64,000 nt of DNA from Chthonobacter albigriseus (GTDB taxonomy: Bacteria; Pseudomonadota; Alphaproteobacteria; Rhizobiales; Pleomorphomonadaceae): positions 1,715,935 to 1,779,934 of the forward strand of contig NZ_JACDIT010000001.1 of NCBI RefSeq assembly GCF_013839445.1, read 5' to 3'. Position numbers and translations under genes: made by a program. This document shows positions 55,274 through 63,940 of this stretch, piece by piece (positions within the stretch are counted from its first letter, which is position 1; every line of letters starts with the position of its first letter). Under the pieces are notes generated by a model. That model made no database searches. It saw nothing but the letters and a program-made list of their open reading frames with translations, and was not told the origin of the DNA.

Positions 55274-56434
55274 TCACGGAAGGCGCGGCCGAACAAGAAG
55301 CATGCGACCGTATCCGGCTGCAAAGAGCAGGTAGGCTGCGGCCCAAGCGAGCCCGGCGCAGGACAGGGTATGCACCATCCAGCCCTCTGCGTAAGGTGCC
55401 GCGAAACGCGCGGCAGCGCCCGCGAACACCAGAACGAACATCCCGATCTCCAAGCGCCCGGCCTTCAGCGGCTGACCGGAATGCCCGCGGCTTGCACGTG
55501 CCATGACCGCCAGCGTGATGCTGCCGAAGGTCCCGACGGTCCACAGGTGGACCGCCGCCGTCGGATCCACGGAGTCCGGAACCAGGATGGCGAGCGCCAC
55601 CGCCGCAAACCCCAGCGGGATCGTGGCAAACGCGACGTGAAGGATGAGGAGGAGCGGCTCCGAACGGGTCTGCAGGCCACGCCAGCGTGCAAGCCGCACC
55701 GCGGAGAGCGACGCCGCGGCCGACAAGAGCGTGGCCGTCAGGACGTGCTGCGGCGCGACGGTCCAGGCCCCGAGCGCGATGATGCCGACCACCACCGAAG
55801 CTGCATCCAGACGCGAGAAGGCGGCAGGCAGGAGTGTCGCTTTCCGTGCGACCAGCCAGTTGCGCGTGAAGGCAGGAATGATGCGGCCGCCGACCAGCAT
55901 GACCAGAAGAAGCGCAAGGGAGATCGCGACGCGCGTCGAGGTGTCGGCGGTGCCTGTGAGCTGAGCCTCCATGTGAAAACCGATGTCGGCGATCCCGAGG
56001 GCGCCGACGATGGCGACGATCCGAAGATTGCGCAGGTTGCGGGCGGCGATCACCTCCCGGGCGAAGACGCAGGTGAGCGCCACGGGAAAAAGGATGTCGA
56101 CGGTCGCCGCGGCGCTCGCACCGATCCAGGCAGACGTCGTGACGGCGATGCGTCCGGCCGCCCAGAGCAGGACCAGGGTAAAGAGTTCGCGGCCGGCGAC
56201 GGCCGGGCGCCCTGTCCAGTTCGCGACCGCCGTCAATGCGAACCCGGCGATGATCGCCATCAGGCCGCCGAAGAGCAGGGCGTGGACGTGCCAGTCCCGC
56301 GGACCGAAGGCCGTCGGGAGCTCGATGCCGCCGAGCGCGACGGGGATCCAGGCGAGCACCGAAGCCGCCATCGCGAGGGCACCGAGAAGGAAGAATGGGC
56401 GGAAACCGCCCGACAGCCAGTAAGGTTCGGTCAT
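55274..56434 (-). CDS. nnrS: NnrS family protein
   Basis: 386 residues with about twelve membrane helices. The start LSGGFRPFFLLGALAMAAS and later WHVHALLFGGLMAIIAGF match the NnrS pattern (haem/copper-binding membrane protein linked to NO tolerance). It ends with an extended hydrophobic region. It lies 78 bp after the pseudoazurin gene in the same direction. A second nnrS-type gene lies at 62.7 kb. No NnrR-type box was found right before it, so it may be carried on the pseudoazurin transcript. Confidence 0.9.
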   Translation of the reverse strand: MTEPYWLSGGFRPFFLLGALAMAASVLAWIPVALGGIELPTAFGPRDWHVHALLFGGLMAIIAGFALTAVANWTGRPAVAGRELFTLVLLWAAGRIAVTTSAWIGASAAATVDILFPVALTCVFAREVIAARNLRNLRIVAIVGALGIADIGFHMEAQLTGTADTSTRVAISLALLLVMLVGGRIIPAFTRNWLVARKATLLPAAFSRLDAASVVVGIIALGAWTVAPQHVLTATLLSAAASLSAVRLARWRGLQTRSEPLLLILHVAFATIPLGFAAVALAILVPDSVDPTAAVHLWTVGTFGSITLAVMARASRGHSGQPLKAGRLEIGMFVLVFAGAAARFAAPYAEGWMVHTLSCAGLAWAAAYLLFAAGYGRMLLVRPRLP

Positions 56435-56512
56435 CGGTCACCGTCCGCAGGACAGAGTGGCGGCGAGACTGTGCCCGCCGCTGGTTTCGACAAGACGCGG
56501 CGTTGCACCGGG

Positions 56513-56953
56513 TCAGAGGCCGGCGAGGATCTCGGCGAAGCGCTTGCCGGCCTTGCCGGGGTTCTTCACCGCCTTGGCCGCATCGAGGTTCACGGGTTCG
56601 CCGACGACCACCGCCGCGACCATGCCCATGCCGAGGTGCGGCTTGCATTTCACACCGTAGACCCCGGGCTGGGTGAATGTGACCGTCACGTCGGCGCCCA
56701 TCTTGCCTGCGAAGGGCTCCGCGCCATCCGGGAGCATGCCCTTGATGGTCTCGGCGTTGTGGCCGGGATCCGTCGCCTTGAAGGTTACGGTGTCGCCCGG
56801 CGCCACCTTGACGAGGTCCGGCTCGAACACCATCGCGCCCTTCTCGCCCTTGTTGAGCATGCGCACCTCATGGTCGGCGGCGACCGCCGCGGAGCTGCCG
56901 ATGGTCACGGCGACGGCAGCGAGGGCGAGGACCAAGCTTCTGATTGTCATCAT
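56513..56953 (-). CDS. Pseudoazurin (blue copper electron donor)
   Basis: 146 residues. Signal peptide of about 26 residues. The type 1 copper ligands are all present: His65 (PGHNAE), then Cys103, His106 and Met111 in CKPHLGMGM, with the same spacing as pseudoazurin His40/Cys78/His81/Met86. It carries electrons to copper nitrite reductase in the periplasm. The start MMTIRS has two adjacent Met codons. A perfect TTGTG-N4-CACAA box lies about 68 bp upstream. Confidence 0.94.
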   Translation of the reverse strand: MMTIRSLVLALAAVAVTIGSSAAVAADHEVRMLNKGEKGAMVFEPDLVKVAPGDTVTFKATDPGHNAETIKGMLPDGAEPFAGKMGADVTVTFTQPGVYGVKCKPHLGMGMVAAVVVGEPVNLDAAKAVKNPGKAGKRFAEILAGL

Positions 56954-57020
56954 CTTTCTCCAATGCGGACCAACCGCGGTCCGTTGAGCCGAACCCTATG
57001 GGCCGGCGCGCCGACCGACG

Positions 57021-57034
57021 TTGTGCCAGCACAA
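57021..57034 (-). promoter_or_regulatory. NnrR-type box before pseudoazurin
   Basis: TTGTGccagCACAA, a perfect palindrome of the Crp/Fnr type, centred 74 bp before the pseudoazurin ATG. A CATAGGG-like -10 follows at the spacing expected for class II activation. The adjacent nnrR gene supplies a candidate activator. Confidence 0.75.
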
Positions 57035-57047
57035 ACAGCGCCGCGTT

Positions 57048-58472
57048 TCAGGGCAGGCTGAAGCGATCCGCGACTGTCACCGTCGCCCCGGTTCTAAGGG
57101 AGGTCAGCCTGAAGGTGAGGCCGCCCGCCAGGTCCGGACCGCCGAAAACGGACACCCGGACTTTGCGCGTCTCATCCGGCCCGGCCTCGATCCGGATCGC
57201 GTCGCTCTCCGATCCCGCCCGGGTCGCGACCGCCAGGGTCGCCGGCGCGGCGCCTTCGACACGAAGCTCGAAGCTCTCCGAGGCGGCGAGCGTGTTGGTG
57301 ACCCGCACCTCGAAGGCGTTCCGCACCCGCCCATCGGACAGGGCGACCGCAACCGGAGTCCGCTCGTGCGTGACGCCGACCGCCAGGTCCGACCGTGTCG
57401 CCACCGACAGCGCCATTCCGCCGGAGAGAGCGACGATCGCGACCGCGATCGCGGCCGTCTTGGGCCGCAGCACACGAGCGGGCCGGCGCTCCTCGCCGCG
57501 TCGGCCACGCTCGAGGTTGGTCCAGCTGTCGAAGTCGATCAGCCCCCGCTCGCGATCGATCCTGAACATGGTCGTGTCGCACGCGTCGACGCAGAGGCCG
57601 CAGTTGATGCAGGCGATGCTCGGCCCCTGGCGGATGTCGATCCCCATCGGGCAGACGGCGACGCAGGCGTTGCAGTCCACGCAGTCGCCCGCGGGCAGGC
57701 CGGCTGCGCGGGCGGCGGCCGCCTTCTTGGCCGACATCCGCGCTTCGCCCCGGTAGTCCCGGTAGTTCACGGTGAGAGCTTCGGGATCCCAGATCGCCCC
57801 CTGCAGGCGCGGCCAGGGGCACATCCAGGTGCAGACCTTCTCGCGGCCGAACCCTGCGAGCCCGTAGGTGGTCAACGTCAGCGTGAGGATCATGCCGTAG
57901 GCGACGGACGACGCCTGCCCGGTGACCGCATCGGTCAGCAGCGTCGGCGCATCGGCGAAGTAGAGGACGAAGGCGCCGCCCGTGCCGGCCGCGATCAGCA
58001 GCCAGACCGCATGCTTGAGGGCGATCAGGCCGACGCGGCGCGGCGTCAGCGGGGCGTCGAGGGCGCGCAGCCGATCGCGGCGGTCGCCTTCGATCTTGCG
58101 TTCGACCAGGAGGAAGAGATCGGTCCAGACCGTTTGCGGGCAGAAGAAGCCGCACCACACCCGGCCGGCTAACGCATTGAGGAGCACGAGGACCATCGTC
58201 GCGAGCACGAGGCCGCCGGTCAGGTAGTAGAGCTCCTGCGGCCGGATCTCCAACCCGAAGAAATGAAACCGCACGTCGGCGAGATCGAGGAGGATCGCCT
58301 GGTCCGGCCGTCCCGGCCCGCGGTCCCAGCGCAGGAAGGGCAGGCCGTAGTAGACGGTGAGGCAGAAGGCGAGGAGCCACCACTTGATCCGTCGATACCG
58401 GCCGGTCACCGACTGCGGCACGACGGGTCCGTCGGCGCGCGAGGCCTTAAGCTTGGGGGTGTGGTAGGTCAC
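57048..58472 (-). CDS. ccoG: CcoG/FixG-type cytochrome oxidase accessory ferredoxin
   Basis: 474 residues. Several membrane helices occupy the N-terminal 210 residues, with the motif WCGFFCPQTVW in between. Two [4Fe-4S] ferredoxin motifs follow (CVDCNACVAVCPMG and CINCGLCVDACD), then a C-terminal helix and an immunoglobulin-like periplasmic domain. CcoG reduces copper for cbb3 oxidase assembly; here it stands with nirK and may also serve copper delivery to NirK. The start GTG at 58472 has GGAGA upstream and a box (TTGTC-N4-AACAA) about 70 bp before it. Confidence 0.92.
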   Translation of the reverse strand: MTYHTPKLKASRADGPVVPQSVTGRYRRIKWWLLAFCLTVYYGLPFLRWDRGPGRPDQAILLDLADVRFHFFGLEIRPQELYYLTGGLVLATMVLVLLNALAGRVWCGFFCPQTVWTDLFLLVERKIEGDRRDRLRALDAPLTPRRVGLIALKHAVWLLIAAGTGGAFVLYFADAPTLLTDAVTGQASSVAYGMILTLTLTTYGLAGFGREKVCTWMCPWPRLQGAIWDPEALTVNYRDYRGEARMSAKKAAAARAAGLPAGDCVDCNACVAVCPMGIDIRQGPSIACINCGLCVDACDTTMFRIDRERGLIDFDSWTNLERGRRGEERRPARVLRPKTAAIAVAIVALSGGMALSVATRSDLAVGVTHERTPVAVALSDGRVRNAFEVRVTNTLAASESFELRVEGAAPATLAVATRAGSESDAIRIEAGPDETRKVRVSVFGGPDLAGGLTFRLTSLRTGATVTVADRFSLP

Positions 58473-58543
58473 GGGCGGTCTCCTCGAGCGGCGCCGGGGG
58501 GACCCGACGCCGAGGAAACTAGTCGCCCGCCCGCCGCTCGACG

Positions 58544-58557
58544 TTGTCCGGGAACAA
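58544..58557 (-). promoter_or_regulatory. NnrR-type box before ccoG
   Basis: TTGTCcgggAACAA, imperfect palindrome of the TTG-N8-CAA class, about 70 bp before the GTG. A TAGTTT-like -10 lies about 30 bp downstream on the minus strand. Confidence 0.6.
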
Positions 58558-58625
58558 CCTTCCGGACAGATCCGCACCGCCACGCGATCGCCGCGAACGG
58601 ACTGCCGGAGCGATGGGCCGGCCGT

Positions 58626-59438
58626 CTAGAAGCCGAGCCACGCCCCCCAGCCGGCGTCGTCACGTGCGAGCCGGATCCCGAGGTTCGCGGGCGGGACGCC
58701 CACCGAGCAGGCGCCAGCCTTGGGATCGCGGAAGAACCCGGTCATGAAGGCGCGGTGGCGCCCTTCCGCGATGCGGATGCCGCAGTTCTCCGTCCGGTCG
58801 CCCGTATCGATCCGGTGCCGGACATAGCAGGTGCTCGTCCATTCCCAGACGTTGCCGGCAAGGTCCGCAATCCCGCGCTCGTTCTCGCCGAAGCTCCCCA
58901 CCGGCCGTGGCGCCGGGTCGAGCGGCTCCTGGGCCGCCGTCTCCGCGTCGTAGGTGGCGAGCCAGCGCCGCGACGGGTTGGCGGGATCGCTCACCTCGGT
59001 GTAGGCGTCGTCGCGAAAGCGCGTTCCGGCCGCGAGCGCCCACTCCCGATCGGTCGGAAGCCGCCAGCGCTCGCCGGTCTCCTCCGACAGCCAGGCCGCG
59101 TAGGCGACCGCATCGTCCCAGCTCGCGCCGACTGCTGGCAGATCCGGCGCCTGTGCCCCGTCGAGCGGCTTGCAGGCCCCTGCGGCCGCGCAACGGTCAT
59201 AGTCGCCCCGGGTCACCTGCCGTTTCATCACGAAGAACGCCCTGTCCTGCCCGATCTCGCCGATCGGGCCGTTGACGGGGATCGAGCCGTCCAGGAACTC
59301 GCCGGGCTCGCGGTAAAGGACTGACGCCCCTTCCACGCGCACCAGATCCGCCTCGACTGGACGGTCGGTGAATCCCTGCAGCACCGCCATGCCGGTCAGG
59401 CCTGCGGCAGCCAGGAAAGCGGAACGATGCCTGCGCAT
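58626..59438 (-). CDS. nirV: NirV (formylglycine-generating-enzyme-like protein of nirK operons)
   Basis: 270 residues. An N-terminal signal-like stretch (MRRHRSAFLAAAGLTGMAVLQ) is followed by the FGE/sulfatase-modifying domain: MKRQVTRGDYDRC, WRLPTDREWALAAGTRF, NVWEWTSTCYVRHR and a C-terminal GIRLARDD. NirV follows nirK in many bacteria; its exact role is not settled. It is 58 bp after nirK with a partial terminator between, so it may be expressed at a lower level. Confidence 0.92.
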   Translation of the reverse strand: MRRHRSAFLAAAGLTGMAVLQGFTDRPVEADLVRVEGASVLYREPGEFLDGSIPVNGPIGEIGQDRAFFVMKRQVTRGDYDRCAAAGACKPLDGAQAPDLPAVGASWDDAVAYAAWLSEETGERWRLPTDREWALAAGTRFRDDAYTEVSDPANPSRRWLATYDAETAAQEPLDPAPRPVGSFGENERGIADLAGNVWEWTSTCYVRHRIDTGDRTENCGIRIAEGRHRAFMTGFFRDPKAGACSVGVPPANLGIRLARDDAGWGAWLGF

Positions 59439-59452
59439 GGGAGCCTCCAGGG

Positions 59453-59483
59453 CAAAAGGAGGCCCGCCCGGGAAGGGCGGGCC
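59453..59483 (-). terminator. Partial terminator or attenuator between nirK and nirV
   Basis: Perfect 9-bp stem GGCCCGCCC / GGGCGGGCC with a 5-nt loop, followed on the minus strand by TCCTTTTGCC. The T-tract is broken, so some transcripts could continue into nirV. Confidence 0.65.
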
Positions 59484-59495
59484 CCGTGGCCGGCC

Positions 59496-60623
59496 TTACT
59501 GGCCGACGATCGGGCCGGGTGCGCTGACCTGCTTCATCAGGTCGTCGTTCCACTGGCCTTCGACCTTGACGTGGGCGGTGGCGCCGAGCTCGGCCGCCTC
59601 GATCAGGTTGTGGTTGACGTAGGCGTAGATGCCGGGCTGCAGGAAGGTGTAGGTCGCCACGCCGGCGCTGCCGCCTGCCACGAACCAGGTTTCCAGATCC
59701 TTCGCCGGCGCGTTGGTGAACTTGCCGCGCTCCCAGACGTGATCACCGTGGCCACCGATCAGGTGCGGCCGGGTATCCCGGTTGGCCGTGGAGTGGATGA
59801 AGAGCACGGTCTCGCCGACATTCGCCGTCATCGCGTTCTCACCCGTCAGGGCGCCCTTCGCCCCGTTGAAGACCACGTGGGTCGGCGTCAGGGTCTTCAT
59901 CACCTCGACGGTATCGGCATAGGCGTCGCCCGGCGTCTCGTAGTCGACGTATTTGCCCTCGGCGTCCTTGGGGATGTAGAGGTCGAACTCGCCGATCGTG
60001 TAGGCCTTGTCGTACCTAACCGCATTGCCGGCTTCGTCCTTCAGACCTTCGCGCGGCAGCACCATGATGGTGCCGCTCATGCCGCTGACCACGTGCCAGG
60101 GCACCATGCCGGGAGGGGCGCAGTGGTAGACGAAGGCGCCCTGCCGGGTCGCCTTGAACCGCAGCGTCGCCTGTTCCCCGGGATTGACGAAGGTGAGCTG
60201 CGCGCCGCCCAGCGCGCCCGTCGCGCTGTGGAAGTCGATGTTGTGCGGCATGCTGTTGGTTTCGGGATTGATCAGCGTCAGCTCGACGTAGTCGCCCTCG
60301 TGGACCACCATCGTCGGCCCCGGCATGGAGCCGTTGAAGGTCATCGCCTGGAAGGTCGTGCCCTCGTCGTCGACGACGATCTCCTTCTCCTCGATCGTCA
60401 TGGTGAACTCCACCACCTTGGGTCCGCCGACGGCGACCTGCTCGTGCTCCATCACGGCCGGCGGCGCGAGAAGATTGGCCTTGACGCGCGGAAGGGTGGC
60501 GGTCTGGTCGGCCTGGGCGACCGCGTTCACGGTCGGGTTCGGGCCCTCCTCGGCCAGGGCCGGAAGCCCGGTCACCAGGGCGGCGAGGGCGACGCCGATC
60601 AGGGCTGTGCGACGGATCAACAT
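59496..60623 (-). CDS. nirK: Copper-containing nitrite reductase NirK
   Basis: 375 residues with a signal peptide of about 24. It reduces nitrite to NO in the periplasm. All copper ligands are present: type 1 His127, Cys168, His177, Met182; type 2 His132, His167, His338; and catalytic Asp130 with His287, each offset by 32 residues from the well-studied A. faecalis enzyme. The fold is the two-domain class I form. A TTGCG-N4-GGCAA box lies about 74 bp before the ATG. Downstream come nirV and other copper-linked genes. Confidence 0.97.
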   Translation of the reverse strand: MLIRRTALIGVALAALVTGLPALAEEGPNPTVNAVAQADQTATLPRVKANLLAPPAVMEHEQVAVGGPKVVEFTMTIEEKEIVVDDEGTTFQAMTFNGSMPGPTMVVHEGDYVELTLINPETNSMPHNIDFHSATGALGGAQLTFVNPGEQATLRFKATRQGAFVYHCAPPGMVPWHVVSGMSGTIMVLPREGLKDEAGNAVRYDKAYTIGEFDLYIPKDAEGKYVDYETPGDAYADTVEVMKTLTPTHVVFNGAKGALTGENAMTANVGETVLFIHSTANRDTRPHLIGGHGDHVWERGKFTNAPAKDLETWFVAGGSAGVATYTFLQPGIYAYVNHNLIEAAELGATAHVKVEGQWNDDLMKQVSAPGPIVGQ

Positions 60624-60696
60624 GGTTGGGGTCCTTTCCTCGTTGGCGGCTGCGATGGCCGTTGAGGACAGAAGACACCCAATCCGCATTGTGCTT

Positions 60697-60712
60697 TTTG
60701 CGAAAAGGCAAA
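60697..60712 (-). promoter_or_regulatory. NnrR-type box before nirK
   Basis: TTTGCGaaaaGGCAAA, near-perfect palindrome of the class described for NnrR in alphaproteobacteria. It sits in the intergenic space between nirK and nnrR and could act on either gene; the spacing fits nirK best. Confidence 0.75.
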
Positions 60713-60816
60713 GACCGATGGGGTTATCGGCCCGGACCGCAGTCGGATCGGACGAGATCCCGGGCTGCCGATGTGGCATGAAGCACTCATAAGGGATCCG
60801 CGGACCGGAGGACGGC

Positions 60817-61515
60817 ATGCCTCAGAAACTCGACCGATCGCTGATCAAGAACCTCGCCATCTTCCAGTCCATGTCGGACGAGGATCTCGACGCGGTGCTC
60901 TCGACGGCCACGGTCAGACAGCTTCCCGAGGGCAGCAGCGCCTTCGAACAGGGAGAGATGGCGCGGGAGTTCTTCGCCCTGCTGCACGGCCGGCTCAAGG
61001 TGGTGCAGACCACGCCGGACGGTCAGCAGGTCGTCGTCCGGCACGTCAGCCCCGGCGACATCTTCGGCATCGCCCGGGCCATGCGCCGCCCGGACTTCCC
61101 CGCGACCGCGATCGCCGTCGTGGAGAGCCTCGCGCTCGCTTGGCCGTCCAGCCAGTGGGAGCCCTTCATCGCGCGGAGCCCGGTCCTCGCCATGAACGCC
61201 CTCCAGACGGTGGGGCAGCGGCTGCAGGACGCCCACACCCGAATCCGCGAACTCTCCACCGAGGAGGTCGAGCGGCGCGTGGCCCACGCCCTGCTGCGCC
61301 TCGTCCAGCAGGCGGGCCGGAAGACTGAGGAGGGCATCCTGATCGACTTTCCGGTCACCCGGCAGGACATCGCCGAGATGACCGGGACGACCCTTCATAC
61401 GGTGAGCCGCGTGATGACCGGTTGGGAAGCCAAGGGGCTGGTGGCCAGCGCGCGCAAGCGCGTCGTCGTCAAGGACGCGCACCGGCTGCATGTGCTGGCC
61501 GAAAAGCCGGAGTGA
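60817..61515 (+). CDS. nnrR: Crp/Fnr-family regulator, NnrR type (NO-responsive)
   Basis: 232 residues. Cyclic-nucleotide-binding-like beta barrel at the N-terminus ([22 protein letters not shown]) and a winged helix-turn-helix at the C-terminus ([21 protein letters not shown]). It has no N-terminal Cys cluster as in FNR, which fits NnrR/DNR-type regulators that respond to NO. It is divergent from nirK and close to five TTG-N8-CAA sites. I infer it controls this cluster. Confidence 0.88.
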   Translation: MPQKLDRSLIKNLAIFQSMSDEDLDAVLSTATVRQLPEGSSAFEQGEMAREFFALLHGRLKVVQTTPDGQQVVVRHVSPGDIFGIARAMRRPDFPATAIAVVESLALAWPSSQWEPFIARSPVLAMNALQTVGQRLQDAHTRIRELSTEEVERRVAHALLRLVQQAGRKTEEGILIDFPVTRQDIAEMTGTTLHTVSRVMTGWEAKGLVASARKRVVVKDAHRLHVLAEKPE

Positions 61516-61527
61516 GGTTGTCCCCCG

Positions 61528-61746
61528 TCACCGGCTGGCGATCGCCCCGTTGACCTCTGCCAGGAATTCGTCCAGGGGGACGCCGTGCTCGAGGCAGGCT
61601 TCGCGGACGTCGTGCAGGCGCACGACCGGGCAACCGATGCACATCATCTTGCGCCGGATGAAGATCGGGATCGTCACCTTGTAGGTTGTCATCAGGTCGT
61701 CGAGGATGGTCTCGGCGGTTACGGGAACCGTGAGGGCCGTCGACAT
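61528..61746 (-). CDS. DUF1858 domain protein (hybrid-cluster-associated redox disulfide type)
   Basis: 72 residues, complete: ILDDLMTTYKVTIPIFIRRKMMCIGCPVV, where CIGC is the conserved redox pair, then HGVPLDEFLAEVN. Such proteins accompany NO- and nitrite-related enzymes and hybrid-cluster proteins in denitrifiers. AAGGAG lies 8 bp before the ATG. A TTGTC-N4-CGCAA box lies 56 bp upstream. It converges with nnrR, with only 12 bp between stops. Confidence 0.88.
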   Translation of the reverse strand: MSTALTVPVTAETILDDLMTTYKVTIPIFIRRKMMCIGCPVVRLHDVREACLEHGVPLDEFLAEVNGAIASR

Positions 61747-61801
61747 GATCGGGTCTCCTTGTCATGGATCCCGAGCCTAGGCCGTCGATGTCTCGCGGTC
61801 T

Positions 61802-61815
61802 TTGTCCCGGCGCAA
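61802..61815 (-). promoter_or_regulatory. NnrR-type box before the DUF1858 gene
   Basis: TTGTCccggCGCAA, imperfect palindrome of the TTG-N8-CAA class, 56 bp before the ATG, with a TAGGCT-like -10 about 30 bp after its centre on the minus strand. Confidence 0.6.
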
Positions 61816-61975
61816 CGACCGGACCCGATCGCCGGCGTTCAGGTCGGCGACCGGGCGGACGAGCCCTCCCCCCCAGCGCAGCCCGGACCCCTAACGCCTT
61901 GACAGGAACGCCGGGGCCGCCACCACGGCGCGGCCCGACGTCGGTTCGGTTCGTTGAATGCACCCGAAAGCAGCC

Positions 61976-62455
61976 TCAGCCGCGCCGGGCGGCCTCGATG
62001 GCGGCGACGTCGATCTTGCCCATCTGCATCATCGCTTCAAAGGCGCGCTTCGCCTCGGCGCCACCGGCAGCGAGCGCATCGGTGAGCACGCGCGGCGTGA
62101 TCTGCCACGACACCCCCCAGCGGTCCTTGCACCAGCCGCAAGCGCTTTCCTGGCCGCCGTTGCCGACGATCGCGTTCCAGTAGCGGTCGGTCTCCTCCTG
62201 GTCGTCGGTGGCGACCTGGAACGAAAAGGCCTCGGTTTGGGGAAACGCGGGTCCGCCGTTGAGGCCGAGGCAAGGGACGCCAAGCACCGTGAAGAGGACC
62301 GTCAGCACGTCGCCGGCCTTGCCGGAGGGATAGTCGCTGGGTGCGCGGAACACCGCCTGCACCGCACTGTCGGGGAATGTCTCCGCATAGAAGCGGGCGG
62401 CGGCCTCGGCGTCGTTGTCATACCAGATGCAGAGGGTGTTCTTCGGCTGGTTCAT
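61976..62455 (-). CDS. VOC/PhnB-like glyoxalase-fold protein
   Basis: 159 residues. NTLCIWYDNDAEAAARFYAETF opens the fold, followed by LFTVLGVPCLGLNGGPAF, FSFQVATDDQEETDRYW and WGVSWQITPRVL, the signature of the PhnB/3-demethylubiquinone-methyltransferase-like VOC family. The enzymatic role is unknown. GAGGAGA precedes the ATG. It is probably not part of the denitrification system, only inserted between its genes. Confidence 0.88.
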   Translation of the reverse strand: MNQPKNTLCIWYDNDAEAAARFYAETFPDSAVQAVFRAPSDYPSGKAGDVLTVLFTVLGVPCLGLNGGPAFPQTEAFSFQVATDDQEETDRYWNAIVGNGGQESACGWCKDRWGVSWQITPRVLTDALAAGGAEAKRAFEAMMQMGKIDVAAIEAARRG

Positions 62456-62614
62456 GGCGGTCTCCTCGAGGGCGCGACGGCGGCAGCCCGTGCCGCCGAC
62501 ACCACCAGGACGAACAGGCAACCGCAAGGCCGACATCGGGCAAGGCGAAAAATGGACCTCCCGGCACACCGACGCCGCCGCTCGTCCCCACCCGGAACTC
62601 ACGTTCTCCTGAGA

Positions 62615-62628
62615 TTGCGCCCGCACAA
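62615..62628 (+). promoter_or_regulatory. NnrR-type box before the second nnrS gene
   Basis: TTGCGcccgCACAA, imperfect palindrome of the TTG-N8-CAA class, 49 bp before the ATG at 62678. It matches the boxes before nirK and pseudoazurin. Confidence 0.65.
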
Positions 62629-62677
62629 AGTGCGGTCGCGGGTCCCGTGGCATCGCTGGGGGCGAAAGGATCTTGCC

Positions 62678-63871
62678 ATGCCCCTCTCCCCTTCCCTTGC
62701 TGCATCCCGCTCCCGATCCGACGCGGGCTGGCTGTTCGCCGTCTCCTTCCGCCCGCACTTCATCGGCGCCTCCGCGCTCGCGGCAGCCGCGGTCCCCCTC
62801 TGGACGTGGATCTTCCTGACGGGCGTCTCCGAAGTCGCGGGGATGCCGGCGACGGCCTGGCATGCCCACGAGATGGTGTTCGGGTTCCTGCCCGCTGTCA
62901 TGGCGGGCTACCTCGTTTCCTCAACGCCGAACTGGTCGGGCAGGCTTCCGGCCTCCGGCTGGCCGCTCGCCGCGCTCTTCGCGCTCTGGCTGGCCGGGCG
63001 GATCGTGCCGCTGGTTTCCCCCGCGGCGATCGCCGTCGCGACGGACGCAGGCTTTCCCCTGGCGGTGGCGGCGGTTCTCCTGCGCGAGGCGCGGGTGAAG
63101 GCGCCGCGCCAGTCCCGCCATGGCCTGATGCTGTTTCCCGTGCTCGCCGCCGCCGCGGTCGCGCACCGCCTTCTGGCGGCCGATCCGCAGGCGGCCGCGA
63201 TGCTCGCCCGCGTCGGCGTCGCGGTCGCCGTCCTCCTCATCTCGGCAGTCGGCGGACGGCTTGTTCCGAGCCTCACCCGGAACGCCCTGGCCGGGCGCGG
63301 TGCGGAGCGCGTGCCCGAGCCCTACGGCCGCTACGACGTCCTCGTTCTTGCCGCCATATTCCCGGCCCTGGCCGCCTGGGCGGTCGCTCCCGACCACCCG
63401 GCCTCGGCCGTTCTGATGGGCGCCGGCGCCCTTCTTCAGGCCGCCCGTCTGGCCCGCTGGCGGGGTTGGCTGGTCCGGCAGGCCGACGTCGCGGCCCTGC
63501 ATGCCGGCTATGCCTGGGTGGTGATCGGAACCGCGCTCGCGGCCCTCGCCGCGGATCCGCTCGGATCCGTCCCGCCCGACGCCGCTCTGCACGCCTTCAC
63601 CGCCGGGGCCATCGGCTGCATGACGATGGCGGTGATGGCCCGTTTGGGCGCGACCCGCGGCACTGGTGCGCGGGCGAGCGCACGCCTCGGCACGGCCGCT
63701 CTCGCGCTCGTCAACGCCGCGGCGGGCGCCCGGGTGGCGGCGCCTCTCGTGGATGGCGCCTTCGTCGAGCTGCTCGGCACCGCGTCCGTGCTGTGGGCCT
63801 GTGCCTGGGGCTTGTTCGTGGCCGCCCAGCTCGGCCCCCGGTTCCGCCGCCGGCCCAGATCCATCTCCTGA
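62678..63871 (+). CDS. nnrS: NnrS family protein, second copy
   Basis: 397 residues and about twelve membrane helices. WLFAVSFRPHFIGASALAAAAV and ATAWHAHEMVFGFLPAVMAGYL with the conserved His pairs are typical of NnrS, as is GGRLVPSLTRNALAG. It is a diverged paralogue of the protein at 55.3-56.4 kb, whose counterpart motifs are WHVHALLFGGL and GGRIIPAFTRN. AAAGGA lies before the ATG. The first 12 residues are hydrophilic, Ser-rich. Confidence 0.9.
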   Translation: MPLSPSLAASRSRSDAGWLFAVSFRPHFIGASALAAAAVPLWTWIFLTGVSEVAGMPATAWHAHEMVFGFLPAVMAGYLVSSTPNWSGRLPASGWPLAALFALWLAGRIVPLVSPAAIAVATDAGFPLAVAAVLLREARVKAPRQSRHGLMLFPVLAAAAVAHRLLAADPQAAAMLARVGVAVAVLLISAVGGRLVPSLTRNALAGRGAERVPEPYGRYDVLVLAAIFPALAAWAVAPDHPASAVLMGAGALLQAARLARWRGWLVRQADVAALHAGYAWVVIGTALAALAADPLGSVPPDAALHAFTAGAIGCMTMAVMARLGATRGTGARASARLGTAALALVNAAAGARVAAPLVDGAFVELLGTASVLWACAWGLFVAAQLGPRFRRRPRSIS

Positions 63872-63881
63872 CATGGGCGCA

Positions 63882-63908
63882 GGCGGGCGACCCGAAGGAC
63901 CGCCCGCC
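63882..63908. terminator. Possible bidirectional hairpin between nnrS and the right-edge gene
   Basis: Perfect 8-bp inverted repeat GGCGGGCG / CGCCCGCC with an 11-nt loop, between two convergent genes. No T-tract on either side, so its activity as a terminator is doubtful. Confidence 0.4.
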
Positions 63909-63940
63909 CGTCCCGGCACGGCGTCCGGTGCCCTCGCGGC

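Noticed and set aside
55169-57061. 630-residue plus-strand frame over nnrS and pseudoazurin
   Set aside because: Arg/Asp/Gly-rich with no domain pattern, antisense to two clearly recognised genes.
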